In this document: positions 17,259 through 25,161 of the stretch, in pieces
Layout of the letters: every line of letters begins with the position of its first letter
Position numbering within the stretch: the first letter of the stretch is position 1
From: Candidatus Bathyarchaeota archaeon A05DMB-5
GTDB lineage: Archaea > Thermoproteota > Bathyarchaeia > Bathyarchaeales > Bathycorpusculaceae
NCBI GenBank assembly: GCA_019685655.1
Contig: JABFQP010000005.1
Coordinates: 1-64,000, forward strand
DNA length: 64,000 nucleotides
Direction of reading: 5' to 3'
Notes under the pieces: model-generated
Databases searched by the model: none
Told to the model about the DNA's origin: nothing
What the model saw: only the letters and a program-made list of their open reading frames with translations
Program-made: the position numbers and the translations under genes

Positions 17259-17729
17259 ATGATTAACAAGAATCTTGTAGGCAGATGCGGATTATATTGT
17301 GGAGCTTGCGGAATCTACAGAGCTTACAAGGACAATGGCGAATTTTTAAAGAAACTTGCTGAAAGTTTCAAATGTCCGCCGGAAAAAGTAAAATGCGAAG
17401 GGTGTATGGATTTAACGCCGGAATGTTGGGGAAACGGCTGTAAAATTGTGCAATGCCTCCAAAGTAAAGGCTTGGAATTTTGCTACCAATGCGGTGAGTA
17501 TGAGAAGGGCTCTTGTGGGAAGTTTGGAAAATTGTCTCAGCGTTATGCGAAAATTGGTGTAGACGTAAGAGCAAATCTTGAGAGAATAAGAAAAGGCGAA
17601 ACAAATGAGTGGTTAAGTGAAAGCGAGAAGAAATATCGATGCCGTTCATGTGGAAAGCCGTTACCTGTCTATGGAACGGAAGGAAAATGTTATCACTGCG
17701 GAAAAGACATTTCAGAACAATTCATTTAA
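17259..17729 (+). CDS. DUF3795 family cysteine-rich protein
   Basis: 156 residues with about 18 Cys. It opens with the DUF3795 signature CGLYCGACGIYRAY (about 10-23), followed by CEGCMD, a C..GC...C cluster and CYQCGEY. The last about 35 residues form a separate zinc ribbon (CRSCG...CYHCGKD) appended to the family core. It probably binds zinc or an iron-sulfur cluster. The function of the family is unknown. It is monocistronic, between a 37-residue gene and nadA. Confidence 0.8.
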   Translation: MINKNLVGRCGLYCGACGIYRAYKDNGEFLKKLAESFKCPPEKVKCEGCMDLTPECWGNGCKIVQCLQSKGLEFCYQCGEYEKGSCGKFGKLSQRYAKIGVDVRANLERIRKGETNEWLSESEKKYRCRSCGKPLPVYGTEGKCYHCGKDISEQFI

Positions 17730-17778
17730 TGGAAATATGATTGAAACGTGCGGTTAAGCAAAGGATATATCTTCCCAT

Positions 17779-18744
17779 TTGGTTAGAAAACTCTACAACA
17801 TTCAGATGATAACAGTGCAAAAACAAAATTCAGCAACATTGATTGACAAAATACTCAAGCTTAAGAAAGAGAAGAAAGCGGTAATTTTAGCCCATAATTA
17901 TCAGAGACCAGAAATACAAGACATAGCAGATTACGTAGGCGACAGCATAGAACTAAGCCGAAAAGCCATGAACGAAAAAGACGCTGAAATAATAGTTTTT
18001 TCTGCAGTGGATTTTATGGCGGAATCAGCGGCAATTTTGAACCCGGAAAAGAAAGTGTTGTTGCCTACTCCTGGTGCACGTTGTCCCATGGCGCAGATGC
18101 TTACAGTGGATGAGATTAAAAAGTGGAAGGCGATTTATCCGCTTGTGCCCGTGGTTTTGTATGTTAACACTTTGGCTTCAGCTAAAGCTTACGCCGACGT
18201 ATGCTGTACATCTGCAAACGCCTTAGAAGTCATAGAATCTTTGAACTCTGAAACCGTCCTTTTTGGGCCTGACCGTAATTTAGCGGAATACGTGCAAAGG
18301 AAGACTGGGAAGACTGTTATCCCAATTCCAGAATGGGGCTTTTGTCCAACTCATCTGCTTTTCCAATCTGAAGATGTGCAGATTCTTAAAGCCAAGTATC
18401 CAGATGCCGTTGTCATGGTTCATCCGGAATGCACTTTTGAAATGCAAGAGACAGCTGATTTTGTTGGAAGTACATCGCAAATGTGCCGTTACGCAAAAGA
18501 AAGTAACGCCAAAAGTTTCATCGTTGCTACTGAAGAGGGACTTCTACACCGTTTAAGGAAAGATAATCCAGAAAAACAGTTCATTTTAGCTTATGAAGAA
18601 GCTGTTTGTCCAAACATGAAGTTGAATACGCTTGATAGGCTTTACTTGGCTTTAAAAGAAGAAAAATATGTGGTTACGGTTCCTGAAACTATAGCGAAAA
18701 ATGCTCGAAAAGCTCTAGAAAGAATGTTTGAAATAACAAAATGA
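17779..18744 (+). CDS. nadA: Quinolinate synthase NadA
   Basis: Up to 321 residues; the ATG at 17806 (312 residues) is an equally good start, and neither has a strong Shine-Dalgarno site. NadA condenses iminoaspartate and dihydroxyacetone phosphate to quinolinate in NAD synthesis. Visible family segments are ILAHNYQRPEIQDIADYVGDS near the N-terminus and three Cys for the 4Fe-4S cluster, in VCCTSANA, PECTFEMQE and EEAVCPNMKL. NadB and NadC are not adjacent. It converges with nikR, 5 bases away. Confidence 0.95.
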   Translation: MVRKLYNIQMITVQKQNSATLIDKILKLKKEKKAVILAHNYQRPEIQDIADYVGDSIELSRKAMNEKDAEIIVFSAVDFMAESAAILNPEKKVLLPTPGARCPMAQMLTVDEIKKWKAIYPLVPVVLYVNTLASAKAYADVCCTSANALEVIESLNSETVLFGPDRNLAEYVQRKTGKTVIPIPEWGFCPTHLLFQSEDVQILKAKYPDAVVMVHPECTFEMQETADFVGSTSQMCRYAKESNAKSFIVATEEGLLHRLRKDNPEKQFILAYEEAVCPNMKLNTLDRLYLALKEEKYVVTVPETIAKNARKALERMFEITK

Positions 18745-18749
18745 ACAGT

Positions 18750-19157
18750 TCAGACGGAGACAATCATTGTTTTAAGTATTTTTACTCCTCGCTTGGCAGC
18801 TAACTCTTCGCTTAATTTTCGAATTTCAGCTGCGTCACCTTTTACAGCTATAGCTTCTAGACAGTCGCGTTCGCTGAGGTGAATATGCATTGTCGAACAA
18901 ATTATGTGGGCGTGATGGTGTTGAATGTCTGTTAATGCGTTTTCAAGTCCTCTAGCGTCATGGTCGTAAAGTAGCATTAAAACGCCTGCTTGGTTTCCTT
19001 TTTCTCCCATAAGCCATTTCTTCTCGGAAACAAACATTCTCACTGCGTCTTGAATTGCTTTGGAACGGTTTTCATATCCCATTTTGTGTATTATTTCATC
19101 AAAATCTTTGAGCAAGTCTGGAGGAAACGTTACTCCAACACGTACTATTTTTGTCAT
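18750..19157 (-). CDS. nikR: Nickel-responsive repressor NikR
   Basis: 135 residues from the ATG at 19157; the longer frame to 19256 runs into the cbiM/nikM promoter and adds nonhomologous residues. An N-terminal ribbon-helix-helix (KIVRVGVTFPPDLLKDFDEI) is followed by an ACT-like nickel-binding domain. The nickel ligands keep the E. coli spacing: His80, His91, His93 and Cys99 (H-x10-H-x-H-x5-C). It diverges from nikM over a 28-bp palindrome, so autoregulation and control of nickel uptake are likely. Confidence 0.94.
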   Translation of the reverse strand: MTKIVRVGVTFPPDLLKDFDEIIHKMGYENRSKAIQDAVRMFVSEKKWLMGEKGNQAGVLMLLYDHDARGLENALTDIQHHHAHIICSTMHIHLSERDCLEAIAVKGDAAEIRKLSEELAAKRGVKILKTMIVSV

Positions 19158-19210
19158 ACAGTTCCCATCATTAAGGTTAAGGGATAGCCATAAAGCTTTT
19201 ATGTGTGATG

Positions 19211-19238
19211 GTAACACTAAACTATAAAAAAGTGTTAC
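19211..19238. promoter_or_regulatory. Probable NikR operator overlapping the nikM TATA box
   Basis: Perfect inverted repeat GTAACAC (19211-19217), N14, GTGTTAC (19232-19238). The total span of 28 bp equals that of the E. coli NikR site (GTATGA-N16-TCATAC). The spacer contains ACTATAAAAAA, a likely TATA box for nikM, whose ATG is at 19251, so a bound repressor would block TBP. The palindrome is seen directly; assignment to NikR is inferred from position and span. Confidence 0.75.
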
Positions 19239-19250
19239 GAAGGCAGCATC

Positions 19251-19928
19251 ATGCACATTCCAGACGGCTATTTAAGCGTGGAAATCTGCGCTTTGACCTA
19301 TGCAATAGCGATAGTATTCTTAATTTGGTCATGGAAAAAAGCAAAAGCCACATACTCACAGTCGATTACGTCTTTATTAGCAATTTCAAGCGCCTTTGTT
19401 TTCGCAGCACAAATGATAAATTTTCCAATAACTTACGGAACAAGTGGTCATTTGGTAGGCGGAACATTTCTCTCGATAATTTTGGGACCTTACGCGGCGA
19501 TTCTAAGCATGACCATTGTTTTGATGATGCAAGCATTATTTTTTGCGGACGGCGGCATATCCACCTTTGGAGCAAACGTTCTCAACATGGCAGTTATAGG
19601 CGTACTGAGCTTTTTCATAATACAACTGCTTACCAAAAACTCTAAAAGAAAAAGCTGGTTTTTCTCAAGTGTTTTCGTTGCATCGTGGCTCTCCGTGGTT
19701 TTAGGAGCATTAGCATGCGGGTTAGAGATAGGTTTCTCTCCGGTCTTTTCTAATGCAGGCGGCATAGCAGTTACTGTTCCAGCCATGCTTTTTTGGCATG
19801 TTCTAATTGGATTAGGAGAGGCAGCGATAACAACAACTCTCATCTCGCAGTTGCATAGGCTGCAAACTCCAGTTCTCACTGGTTTGAGAATTCTTAGAGG
19901 GGGCAAACAAAATGAGAGGATACCTTAA
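19251..19928 (+). CDS. nikM: Nickel/cobalt ECF transporter component NikM/CbiM
   Basis: 225 residues, polytopic (about seven membrane segments), starting with the hallmark MHIPDGYLS whose N-terminal amine, His2 and nearby residues bind the metal ion. Further family segments are MINFPI...GTSGHLVGG (with another ligand His) and FADGGISTFGANVLNMAVIG. The NikR gene and operator next door argue for nickel rather than cobalt. The ATG lies about 20 bases beyond the TATA-like box. It overlaps the nikN gene by 17 bases. Confidence 0.92.
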   Translation: MHIPDGYLSVEICALTYAIAIVFLIWSWKKAKATYSQSITSLLAISSAFVFAAQMINFPITYGTSGHLVGGTFLSIILGPYAAILSMTIVLMMQALFFADGGISTFGANVLNMAVIGVLSFFIIQLLTKNSKRKSWFFSSVFVASWLSVVLGALACGLEIGFSPVFSNAGGIAVTVPAMLFWHVLIGLGEAAITTTLISQLHRLQTPVLTGLRILRGGKQNERIP

Positions 19929-20181
19929 AGCGTTAATTCTCACTTTAGTTTGTCTTGCAATCCTAATACCATTCGCTTCAAACGCTCCAGATGGACTAGA
20001 AAGCGTTGCTGAAACTCTTGGAATAGAAGAACACGAGCCAATCTGGAACGGATTGATGCCTGATTACAGCATACCAACAATCGACAACCCATATTTATCA
20101 ACACTTCTAGCCGGCACAGTAGGAGTCTTTCTAGTTTTAGGTGCCACCTTTTTGCTTGGCAAAGCAATCACTAAAAAGTGA
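19912..20181 (+). CDS. nikN: NikN-like PDGLE-domain membrane protein
   Basis: 89 residues with two membrane segments (about 5-22 and 62-82) and the motif APDGLESVAE after the first, which defines the PDGLE domain of NikN/CbiN-type ECF subunits. It overlaps nikM by 17 bases. It works with NikM in metal capture; the energising NikQ and NikO are not adjacent. Confidence 0.88.
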   Translation: MRGYLKALILTLVCLAILIPFASNAPDGLESVAETLGIEEHEPIWNGLMPDYSIPTIDNPYLSTLLAGTVGVFLVLGATFLLGKAITKK

Positions 20182-20188
20182 AAAGCAA

Positions 20189-20743
20189 ATGAACAAAACA
20201 AAATATTTTACAACGGTAGACATTGCGTTAGCTGGCGTTTTCAGTGCTCTCTGGGCTACCCTTAGCTTGACGTTGGGAAGGTTGAGCTTTGTTTGGTTTC
20301 GACTTCCGATACTCTGCGATTTTTCAGCATTCTTAACACTTTTGCTTGTCACATGGGCAACCGGCAAGTTCGGAATAGCCTCTCTCGTTGGTATTCTGGG
20401 CTCGTTGATAGTTTTATTATTCAATCCTTCTCCACACATAATTGGTTTTGCAGCTTCAGCGGTACTTTTTGATGTTTTGATGTTTATGAGTCGTCACAAA
20501 ATAAACGCGGAAATACGTAACATGACCATCGCTGCTTTGGTGACTGCCATATCTGCTTATTTTGCCGGCGTGGTTATAGGCGTCTTTTTCATGGGAAAAC
20601 CACTTGATGGAGCAACGCTGCAATGGACGTTAACCGTTTGGGGCGTGTGGCATTTAGTAGGCGGCGTAATAGGTATAGTGACAGCGTTGCCAATCATAGC
20701 TATTCTGGAAAAAGCGCAGGTAAGGAGAATTAAAGATGCGTAG
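20189..20743 (+). CDS. Polytopic membrane protein, ECF S-component-like
   Basis: 184 residues from the ATG at 20189, 7 bases after nikN; the frame to 20141 overlaps nikN. About six hydrophobic segments, small and rich in Gly/Ala/Leu, with the look of an ECF transporter S component (an N-terminal amphipathic stretch TTVDIALAGVFSALWATLS and a C-terminal GVWHLVGGVIGIVTALPII). It stands where NikQ would be expected but shows no EcfT coupling-helix motif. Its substrate is unknown. It overlaps the FmdE gene by 8 bases. Confidence 0.65.
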   Translation: MNKTKYFTTVDIALAGVFSALWATLSLTLGRLSFVWFRLPILCDFSAFLTLLLVTWATGKFGIASLVGILGSLIVLLFNPSPHIIGFAASAVLFDVLMFMSRHKINAEIRNMTIAALVTAISAYFAGVVIGVFFMGKPLDGATLQWTLTVWGVWHLVGGVIGIVTALPIIAILEKAQVRRIKDA

Positions 20744-21203
20744 TGAAGAAGAGAAACTCAAATTGCTAATAGAAGACGCAGAGAAACTCCATGGGCACTT
20801 AGGACCCTTTCTGGTCATTGGAGTCAAAATGGGAATACTAGCTGAAAAAATCCTAACAACAAAAAGGAACAAAAACGTCAAGTTACAAGTGTACGTAAAA
20901 CTTCCGCTTTTAACGCCATTCTCATGCATTCTTGACGGAATCCAAACCACAACAAAATGCACGATTGGAAATCAAAAACTAAAAGTGGAAAACTCACAAA
21001 AAGAAATAACTGCACATTTTATACTACAAAAACCAGACAAGCCGCTGAAAGTAACTGTTAACCAAAAAATGATAGAGGAACTAACTGAGAAGATTTCAAA
21101 AGGCTTCTCCAACGAAGAGCTAGCATGGGAAACGGCTCACATGCCCGAAAATCGACTATTCACAATAGAAAGCTATTTTAAACCCACCACATTGAAAAAC
21201 TGA
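20736..21203 (+). CDS. FmdE-family protein
   Basis: 155 residues, the FmdE (formylmethanofuran dehydrogenase subunit E) N-terminal domain only. Motifs are EKLHGHLGPFLVIGVKMG (about 17-34) and SCILDGIQTTTKCTIGN (about 68-84), with the His and Cys residues the family uses for metal. The usual C-terminal zinc ribbon is absent. It follows the nickel-transport genes, so a role in nickel or metallocofactor handling is as likely as a link to formylmethanofuran dehydrogenase. Confidence 0.85.
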   Translation: MRSEEEKLKLLIEDAEKLHGHLGPFLVIGVKMGILAEKILTTKRNKNVKLQVYVKLPLLTPFSCILDGIQTTTKCTIGNQKLKVENSQKEITAHFILQKPDKPLKVTVNQKMIEELTEKISKGFSNEELAWETAHMPENRLFTIESYFKPTTLKN

Positions 21204-21209
21204 AGCAGC

Positions 21210-21653
21210 ATGCAGGATTTAGAAATAGCCAAAAAACATCTAAAAGAAAAAAATCTAGCACTCTCCATAATAAAAAATAAAGAAACAATTTTTGAGACAA
21301 AATCACATGGAATTTCCGGCTTTTTAACAGCCATCGAAACACTCGGAAACAAACTTGACGGAGCTTATGTCGCAGACAGAATCATTGGAAAAGCAATCGC
21401 ATTATTATGCGCCTACGCGAAAGTTAAAGCAACCTACGCAGTGACTATGAGCAAAGAAGCCAAAAACGTGTTTGAACAACATTCAATTTTTCATGAATGG
21501 ACAAACCTGGTTGAAAACATACTAGATATTGACAAGGCGAAAACATGCCCATTTGAAAGCCTAGCAAAGGAAATTTCAAATCCAAAAGATGCTTACATAA
21601 AACTTAAGGCTTTACAAAACTTTCTAAAAAACAGTCGGAAGAAACCCACATGA
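21210..21653 (+). CDS. DUF1893 family protein
   Basis: 147 residues. The core (about 1-115) has the DUF1893 pattern ALSIIKNKETIFETKSHGISG, GAYVADRIIGKAIALL and the EHSIF-like segment seen here as EQHSIFHEW, resembling the deaminase-like fold reported for this family. The C-terminus adds CPFESLAKEISNP, typical of archaeal members. It begins 6 bases after the FmdE gene and overlaps the thioredoxin start by 4 bases. Function unknown. Confidence 0.85.
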   Translation: MQDLEIAKKHLKEKNLALSIIKNKETIFETKSHGISGFLTAIETLGNKLDGAYVADRIIGKAIALLCAYAKVKATYAVTMSKEAKNVFEQHSIFHEWTNLVENILDIDKAKTCPFESLAKEISNPKDAYIKLKALQNFLKNSRKKPT

Positions 21654-22084
21654 ACAGTGAACACGAACACTTTATATCAAAGGAAAACGAAGAATTGGAA
21701 CGTATAAGAAGAAAGAAACTAAGAGAACTCGCAGAACAGAAGGAGAAAAAACAAGAAATGAAAACAGAACCTGTTCACGTGACAGATTCAAACTTCAACG
21801 AAATAGTAAGCAAAAACCAGCTGGCTCTAATTGACTGCTGGGCGCCATGGTGCGGTCCATGTTTAGCTTTGGCGCCTACAATCGAAGAACTGGCAAGGGA
21901 ATATGCTGGAAAGGTGCTTATTGGAAAACTTGACGTCGACGAAAACCCGAGAACCGCGGAATGCTTCCAAATTTTCAGCATCCCCACAATGTTGATAATG
22001 AAAAACGGAAAAGAAGTTGACAGAATCGTGGGACTTGTTCCAAAGAAATACATTGAAGCCGCATTAAAAAAGCATTTAGGATAG
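21650..22084 (+). CDS. trxA: Thioredoxin with charged N-terminal extension
   Basis: 144 residues. A highly charged, probably helical N-terminal extension (about 1-40, rich in Glu/Lys/Arg) precedes a complete thioredoxin fold. The active site CWAPWCGPC is at about 62-70, the cis-Pro in FSIPTMLIMKNG follows, and GLVPKKYIEAAL ends the fold. It is a disulfide oxidoreductase. The extension is absent from ordinary thioredoxins. It overlaps the DUF1893 gene by 4 bases (ATGA). Confidence 0.9.
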   Translation: MNSEHEHFISKENEELERIRRKKLRELAEQKEKKQEMKTEPVHVTDSNFNEIVSKNQLALIDCWAPWCGPCLALAPTIEELAREYAGKVLIGKLDVDENPRTAECFQIFSIPTMLIMKNGKEVDRIVGLVPKKYIEAALKKHLG

Positions 22085-22091
22085 GACACTC

Positions 22092-22232
22092 ATGGACATT
22101 TCAGAACGTAGAGTAATAGGCGCGCTGCTACTTCTTTTAGGAATATCTTCCTTAGCCGTAGCCATCCACACAAACCAGTTAAACACAATAGTGGAAATGT
22201 TAAAAACCGCCTTTAAAACAGTCATCCTCTAA
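22092..22232 (+). CDS. 46-residue single-span membrane protein
   Basis: ATG at 22092, 7 bases after the thioredoxin stop with GGA between, stop at 22230. Basic/acidic N-terminus (MDISERRVIG), one hydrophobic segment of about 18 residues, then an amphipathic C-terminal helix (TIVEMLKTAFKTVIL). It fits as the last gene of the nikM-to-thioredoxin operon. No family recognised. Confidence 0.55.
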   Translation: MDISERRVIGALLLLLGISSLAVAIHTNQLNTIVEMLKTAFKTVIL

Positions 22233-22300
22233 AACCCTTAAAAGCTAACGCCTAATAGACTCTTTCTAAAATAACACTTCACCTAAAGGTAGTGGAGAAA

Positions 22301-22867
22301 ATGAGCCCACCATTAATCGAAAGCCAAAAAGCAGAAAAAGAAGCACTACTAGAAGCAGCCAAACTTATGCTCATATCCTCGAGAACAGCGCCAAAAACAG
22401 CCGGCTTAGACGACACCTTAACCATGATTGTCTACGGCAAAGAAAAAGATACAATAGCCCAAAAAATGGAAGAAATAGCGGAAGAACGAAAAATAGAAGG
22501 TTTTCGACGAGACGCAAAAAACGTCAGAGACTCAGAAGCCATTGTCTTAATCGGTGTTAGAGGAAACAAAAGCGTTGGAATAAACTGTGGAGCCTGCGGC
22601 TACGCAAACTGTAAAGAATTTGAGAATGCAACTAGAAAGCTTGGGCAAGATTTTATTGGTCCCACATGCCTCTTCAAAACTTTAGACTTGGGCATAGCAT
22701 TAGGCTCAGCCGCAAAAACAGCTAGCTTGCTGAACGTGGACAACCGCATCATGTACCGCATCGGCGTGGCAGCATCCAAATTGAAAATGCTACCAGAAGC
22801 TTCAGTTGTTATGGGAATCCCAATTTCAGCTAAAGGCAAAAGCATCTACTTTGACAGAGCCAGATAG
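22301..22867 (+). CDS. DUF2148 ferredoxin-like protein
   Basis: 188 residues from the ATG at 22301; the GTG at 22292 is also in frame, but GGT at 22288-22290 spaces better to the ATG. The family core contains CGACGYANCKEFE (about 99-111) and a later PTC, four Cys in the arrangement thought to hold an iron-sulfur cluster. The C-terminal SVVMGIPISAKGKSIYFDR is also typical of DUF2148. Presumably an electron-transfer protein; partner unknown. Confidence 0.88.
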   Translation: MSPPLIESQKAEKEALLEAAKLMLISSRTAPKTAGLDDTLTMIVYGKEKDTIAQKMEEIAEERKIEGFRRDAKNVRDSEAIVLIGVRGNKSVGINCGACGYANCKEFENATRKLGQDFIGPTCLFKTLDLGIALGSAAKTASLLNVDNRIMYRIGVAASKLKMLPEASVVMGIPISAKGKSIYFDRAR

Positions 22868-22871
22868 CTTC

Positions 22872-23474
22872 CTAAGTCTGACCTTTCATTTTTTCATACA
22901 TTTTCTCTAACGTCCAACGAATGCTTGATTTAAGTTCTCTTATGCGTTCTTGATCAACATTCTTAACGTTTATTTCACGGATTACGTCGCCTTCTCTAAC
23001 AATATTATATGAAAATAGTTTTTCCGGAGTTAATTGTCCAGTTCTAACTAGTTCGTTGTCTTTTTCTTGCATTCTCGCAAGAACTTTGTCCACCAGAAAA
23101 TGAGTAAAAGGCGGCGTGTTAACATTAAAATCTTTACCTCCCGCTGGGACTACCCGCAAAGAATCTTCACTCACGTAAAGATTTGCTAGAAGTTCGCCTG
23201 TGACAGTCTTGAGCGGTGTGACATTTTCATATTCAGCTAAAAATTCTGGTGCAGAAGGCCCAGCTATTGCCTCTTCTTTGGGGGGTGAAACCTCTGCTTC
23301 AGTGGACGGTTTGGCAATTTCAGCTCGTTTAAATCCTTTCTCTAGTAAAACTGAGTTTACTGCCTCAAGCATCGCTTGCAGTTCTTTAAGTTCAGAATCC
23401 AGTTCTTCAACTCTTTTTTCAAGTTTTTTCTTAAAGGCCACAAGCCGTTTTATTTTTTCAGAGTCTTGAGACAT
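22872..23474 (-). CDS. Conserved hypothetical protein with N-terminal coiled coil
   Basis: 200 residues. An N-terminal coiled coil (about 5-48) is followed by a Pro/Glu/Ala linker (about 55-80), then a compact domain (about 85-195) starting ENVTPLKTVTGELLANLYVSEDSLRV and ending in a helix. No Cys motif or signal. It converges with the DUF2148 gene (4-base gap). Function unknown. Confidence 0.65.
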   Translation of the reverse strand: MSQDSEKIKRLVAFKKKLEKRVEELDSELKELQAMLEAVNSVLLEKGFKRAEIAKPSTEAEVSPPKEEAIAGPSAPEFLAEYENVTPLKTVTGELLANLYVSEDSLRVVPAGGKDFNVNTPPFTHFLVDKVLARMQEKDNELVRTGQLTPEKLFSYNIVREGDVIREINVKNVDQERIRELKSSIRWTLEKMYEKMKGQT

Positions 23475-23543
23475 TGTTCTTTCACAAAAAGATATTTAGA
23501 AAGTTTCCCTTTATCAAATCTTTGAAATGTTCAGTAGCGTGAA

Positions 23544-24032
23544 TCATGCGAGTTCTGCAATAGTGTAGTCTTCTGTTCTTGTCTTGTCAAGCGAAATTGG
23601 TTTGAGTTTAACCTTTAACTCTTTCTTCAGAAAGCTTTCGAACTCTTGAAAAACAGGGCTGTCTGTATAGTTTACTTTAACGCATAGGTTTTTTCCTTCC
23701 AGTAAGGGGCTTAAATCATAGAGAGCTATTCTCTTAGAAAAGTCGGGGTTTTCGAAAACTGAGTGAACTAAGTCTTCAGGAGGTGTTTCCATTAGAAGAC
23801 AAGCGGTATAAGATGCTTCGACAACACGGTAAGATAAGCCTTCACGAACAACACATTTTCTATTTGAAGCTATCTTCTTGAAGGAAGAAGGATGAATTTC
23901 TCGAGCCCATAGAAAATTGTGATATTTATCATCAATTTCAACCCAGTCTTCGTTTTCAGAAGTTTTCCAACCACGAAACTTGCAGCTGTCCTTAAATTTC
24001 TTCAGAATTTCCCAAACTTTAGGCATTTTCAT
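23544..24032 (-). CDS. Hypothetical protein
   Basis: 162 residues, soluble, alpha/beta composition, no recognisable motif. Starts MKMPKV; the nearest GGAG is about 15 bases upstream. It diverges from the Lrp-type regulator across a 269-base spacer carrying a palindrome, so it may be a target of that regulator. Function unknown. Confidence 0.6.
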   Translation of the reverse strand: MKMPKVWEILKKFKDSCKFRGWKTSENEDWVEIDDKYHNFLWAREIHPSSFKKIASNRKCVVREGLSYRVVEASYTACLLMETPPEDLVHSVFENPDFSKRIALYDLSPLLEGKNLCVKVNYTDSPVFQEFESFLKKELKVKLKPISLDKTRTEDYTIAELA

Positions 24033-24158
24033 CTTTTCAAAGCAGCTCCTACTGAGAGAATCTTCTAGAACAATATTCTATTATACGAACATAAATTTAA
24101 ACTTATTTGTCATTTTACTCGCAAAAGTGTAGGCAATTGAGCGTTAAAAATGAAAAAT

Positions 24159-24185
24159 TGTAGACAAAATTATGTTTTGTCGACA
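24159..24185. promoter_or_regulatory. Palindromic candidate operator between hypothetical and Lrp-type regulator
   Basis: Near-perfect inverted repeat: TGTAGACAAAA (24159-24169), TTATG, TTTTGTCGACA (24175-24185), one mismatch in 11. Similar half-sites lie around it: TGTAGGCAA at 24128, TGTCGACAAAT if read outward at 24179, and on the other strand TGTCGGAAAAATGTAGA across 24236-24252. Several TGTmGrCAA-like boxes over 125 bases fit an oligomeric Lrp-family regulator. The symmetry is direct; the regulator is inferred. Confidence 0.5.
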
Positions 24186-24301
24186 AATTTACGAGAATAC
24201 AGACCGAAAGATTTAAAGAAAAAACCCTAAATTTTCTACATTTTTCCGACAACAAACAATAAATCCACTCAAATAGCAATTAATAATAAAGAGGAAAGAG
24301 A

Positions 24302-24838
24302 TTGAAGTTAAAAAACAGCACTTTAACCTTAGACATTACAGACTTGAAAATTCTAGAATCCCTACAAGAAGACGCGAGGCAAACATACACGGACATAGGC
24401 AAACGCTTGGGAATAGCTCATTCAACAGTTTATGATAGAATAAAAAGAATGGAAAAATACGGAATAATCAAGAAATACACGACGGTTATTGATGCAGAAA
24501 AAGCCGGAACAAAGGGCGTAACAGCGATTATGACTGTCTACACAGACCCGAAGGAAAGCGAAAAAGCGGCAGAAAAACTTTGCCAAGCACCACAAGTCAT
24601 TGAAGTCTACACATCCCTTTCAGAAGAACTCCAAATAATAGCAAAAGTCATTGCGGAAAACCAAGAAGATTTGCACGCGTTTATCGCCAACGCAGTAGCG
24701 CCCTTGCCCGGCGTTTTGAGAATTCGCACATCAATAGTGACGAAGAAATTTAAGGAAACCCAATTTTCAATAATTAATGACCCGAAAAAGTTAACATTTA
24801 TAAGAGGAACATATAATATAAAGGAAGAATCTAAATGA
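24302..24838 (+). CDS. Lrp/AsnC family transcriptional regulator
   Basis: 178 residues from a TTG start preceded by GAGGAAAGAGA. The N-terminal helix-turn-helix (ILESLQEDARQTYTDIGKRLGIAHSTVYDRIKRME, about 12-47) and the RAM ligand-binding domain (about 70-150) are complete. About 25 further residues follow the RAM domain, somewhat longer than usual. It likely forms octamers and controls its own gene through the upstream repeats. The effector is unknown. It overlaps the next gene by 4 bases. Confidence 0.9.
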   Translation: MKLKNSTLTLDITDLKILESLQEDARQTYTDIGKRLGIAHSTVYDRIKRMEKYGIIKKYTTVIDAEKAGTKGVTAIMTVYTDPKESEKAAEKLCQAPQVIEVYTSLSEELQIIAKVIAENQEDLHAFIANAVAPLPGVLRIRTSIVTKKFKETQFSIINDPKKLTFIRGTYNIKEESK

Positions 24839-25161
24839 GTGTGGATGTTTCGAAAATTTTGAGAACAGTTCCGCGGGAAAAGGCATTCTATTTTTTCACA
24901 TCCATAGGAAATTATACAGGTGTGAGCGCTTCTTCCTTGAAAGAGTTTGTAGAGAAAATAAACGAGGTAAACGTGAAATCCTTAGAGTTTCACCTTTACC
25001 GTGGAGACTTCGAAAAATGGATAGATGAAGTTTTGCAAGACAAAGAGCTTGCTGAGGGAATCAGAAGACTCCAAAAAGTCAATTTGGCAGGTGAAGTTCT
25101 CCGCAACCAATTACACGCAACAGTTTCTAGACACCTAAAGTGGTTGACAAGCCAAATCTAA
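24835..25161 (+). CDS. DUF5752 family protein
   Basis: 108 residues. The segments EKAFYFFTSIGNYTGVSASSL and VKSLEFHLYRGDFEKWIDEVLQDKEL are characteristic of DUF5752. Small, soluble, mostly helical. It is translationally coupled to the Lrp-type regulator (ATGA overlap), so the two probably act together. Function unknown. Its end overlaps the convergent caspase-fold gene by 27 bases. Confidence 0.7.
   Translation: MSVDVSKILRTVPREKAFYFFTSIGNYTGVSASSLKEFVEKINEVNVKSLEFHLYRGDFEKWIDEVLQDKELAEGIRRLQKVNLAGEVLRNQLHATVSRHLKWLTSQI

Noticed and set aside
18750-19256. Longer NikR start at 19256
   Set aside because: It would cover the palindrome and nikM TATA box, and its extra residues are not NikR-like. 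The ATG at 19157 begins the ribbon-helix-helix.
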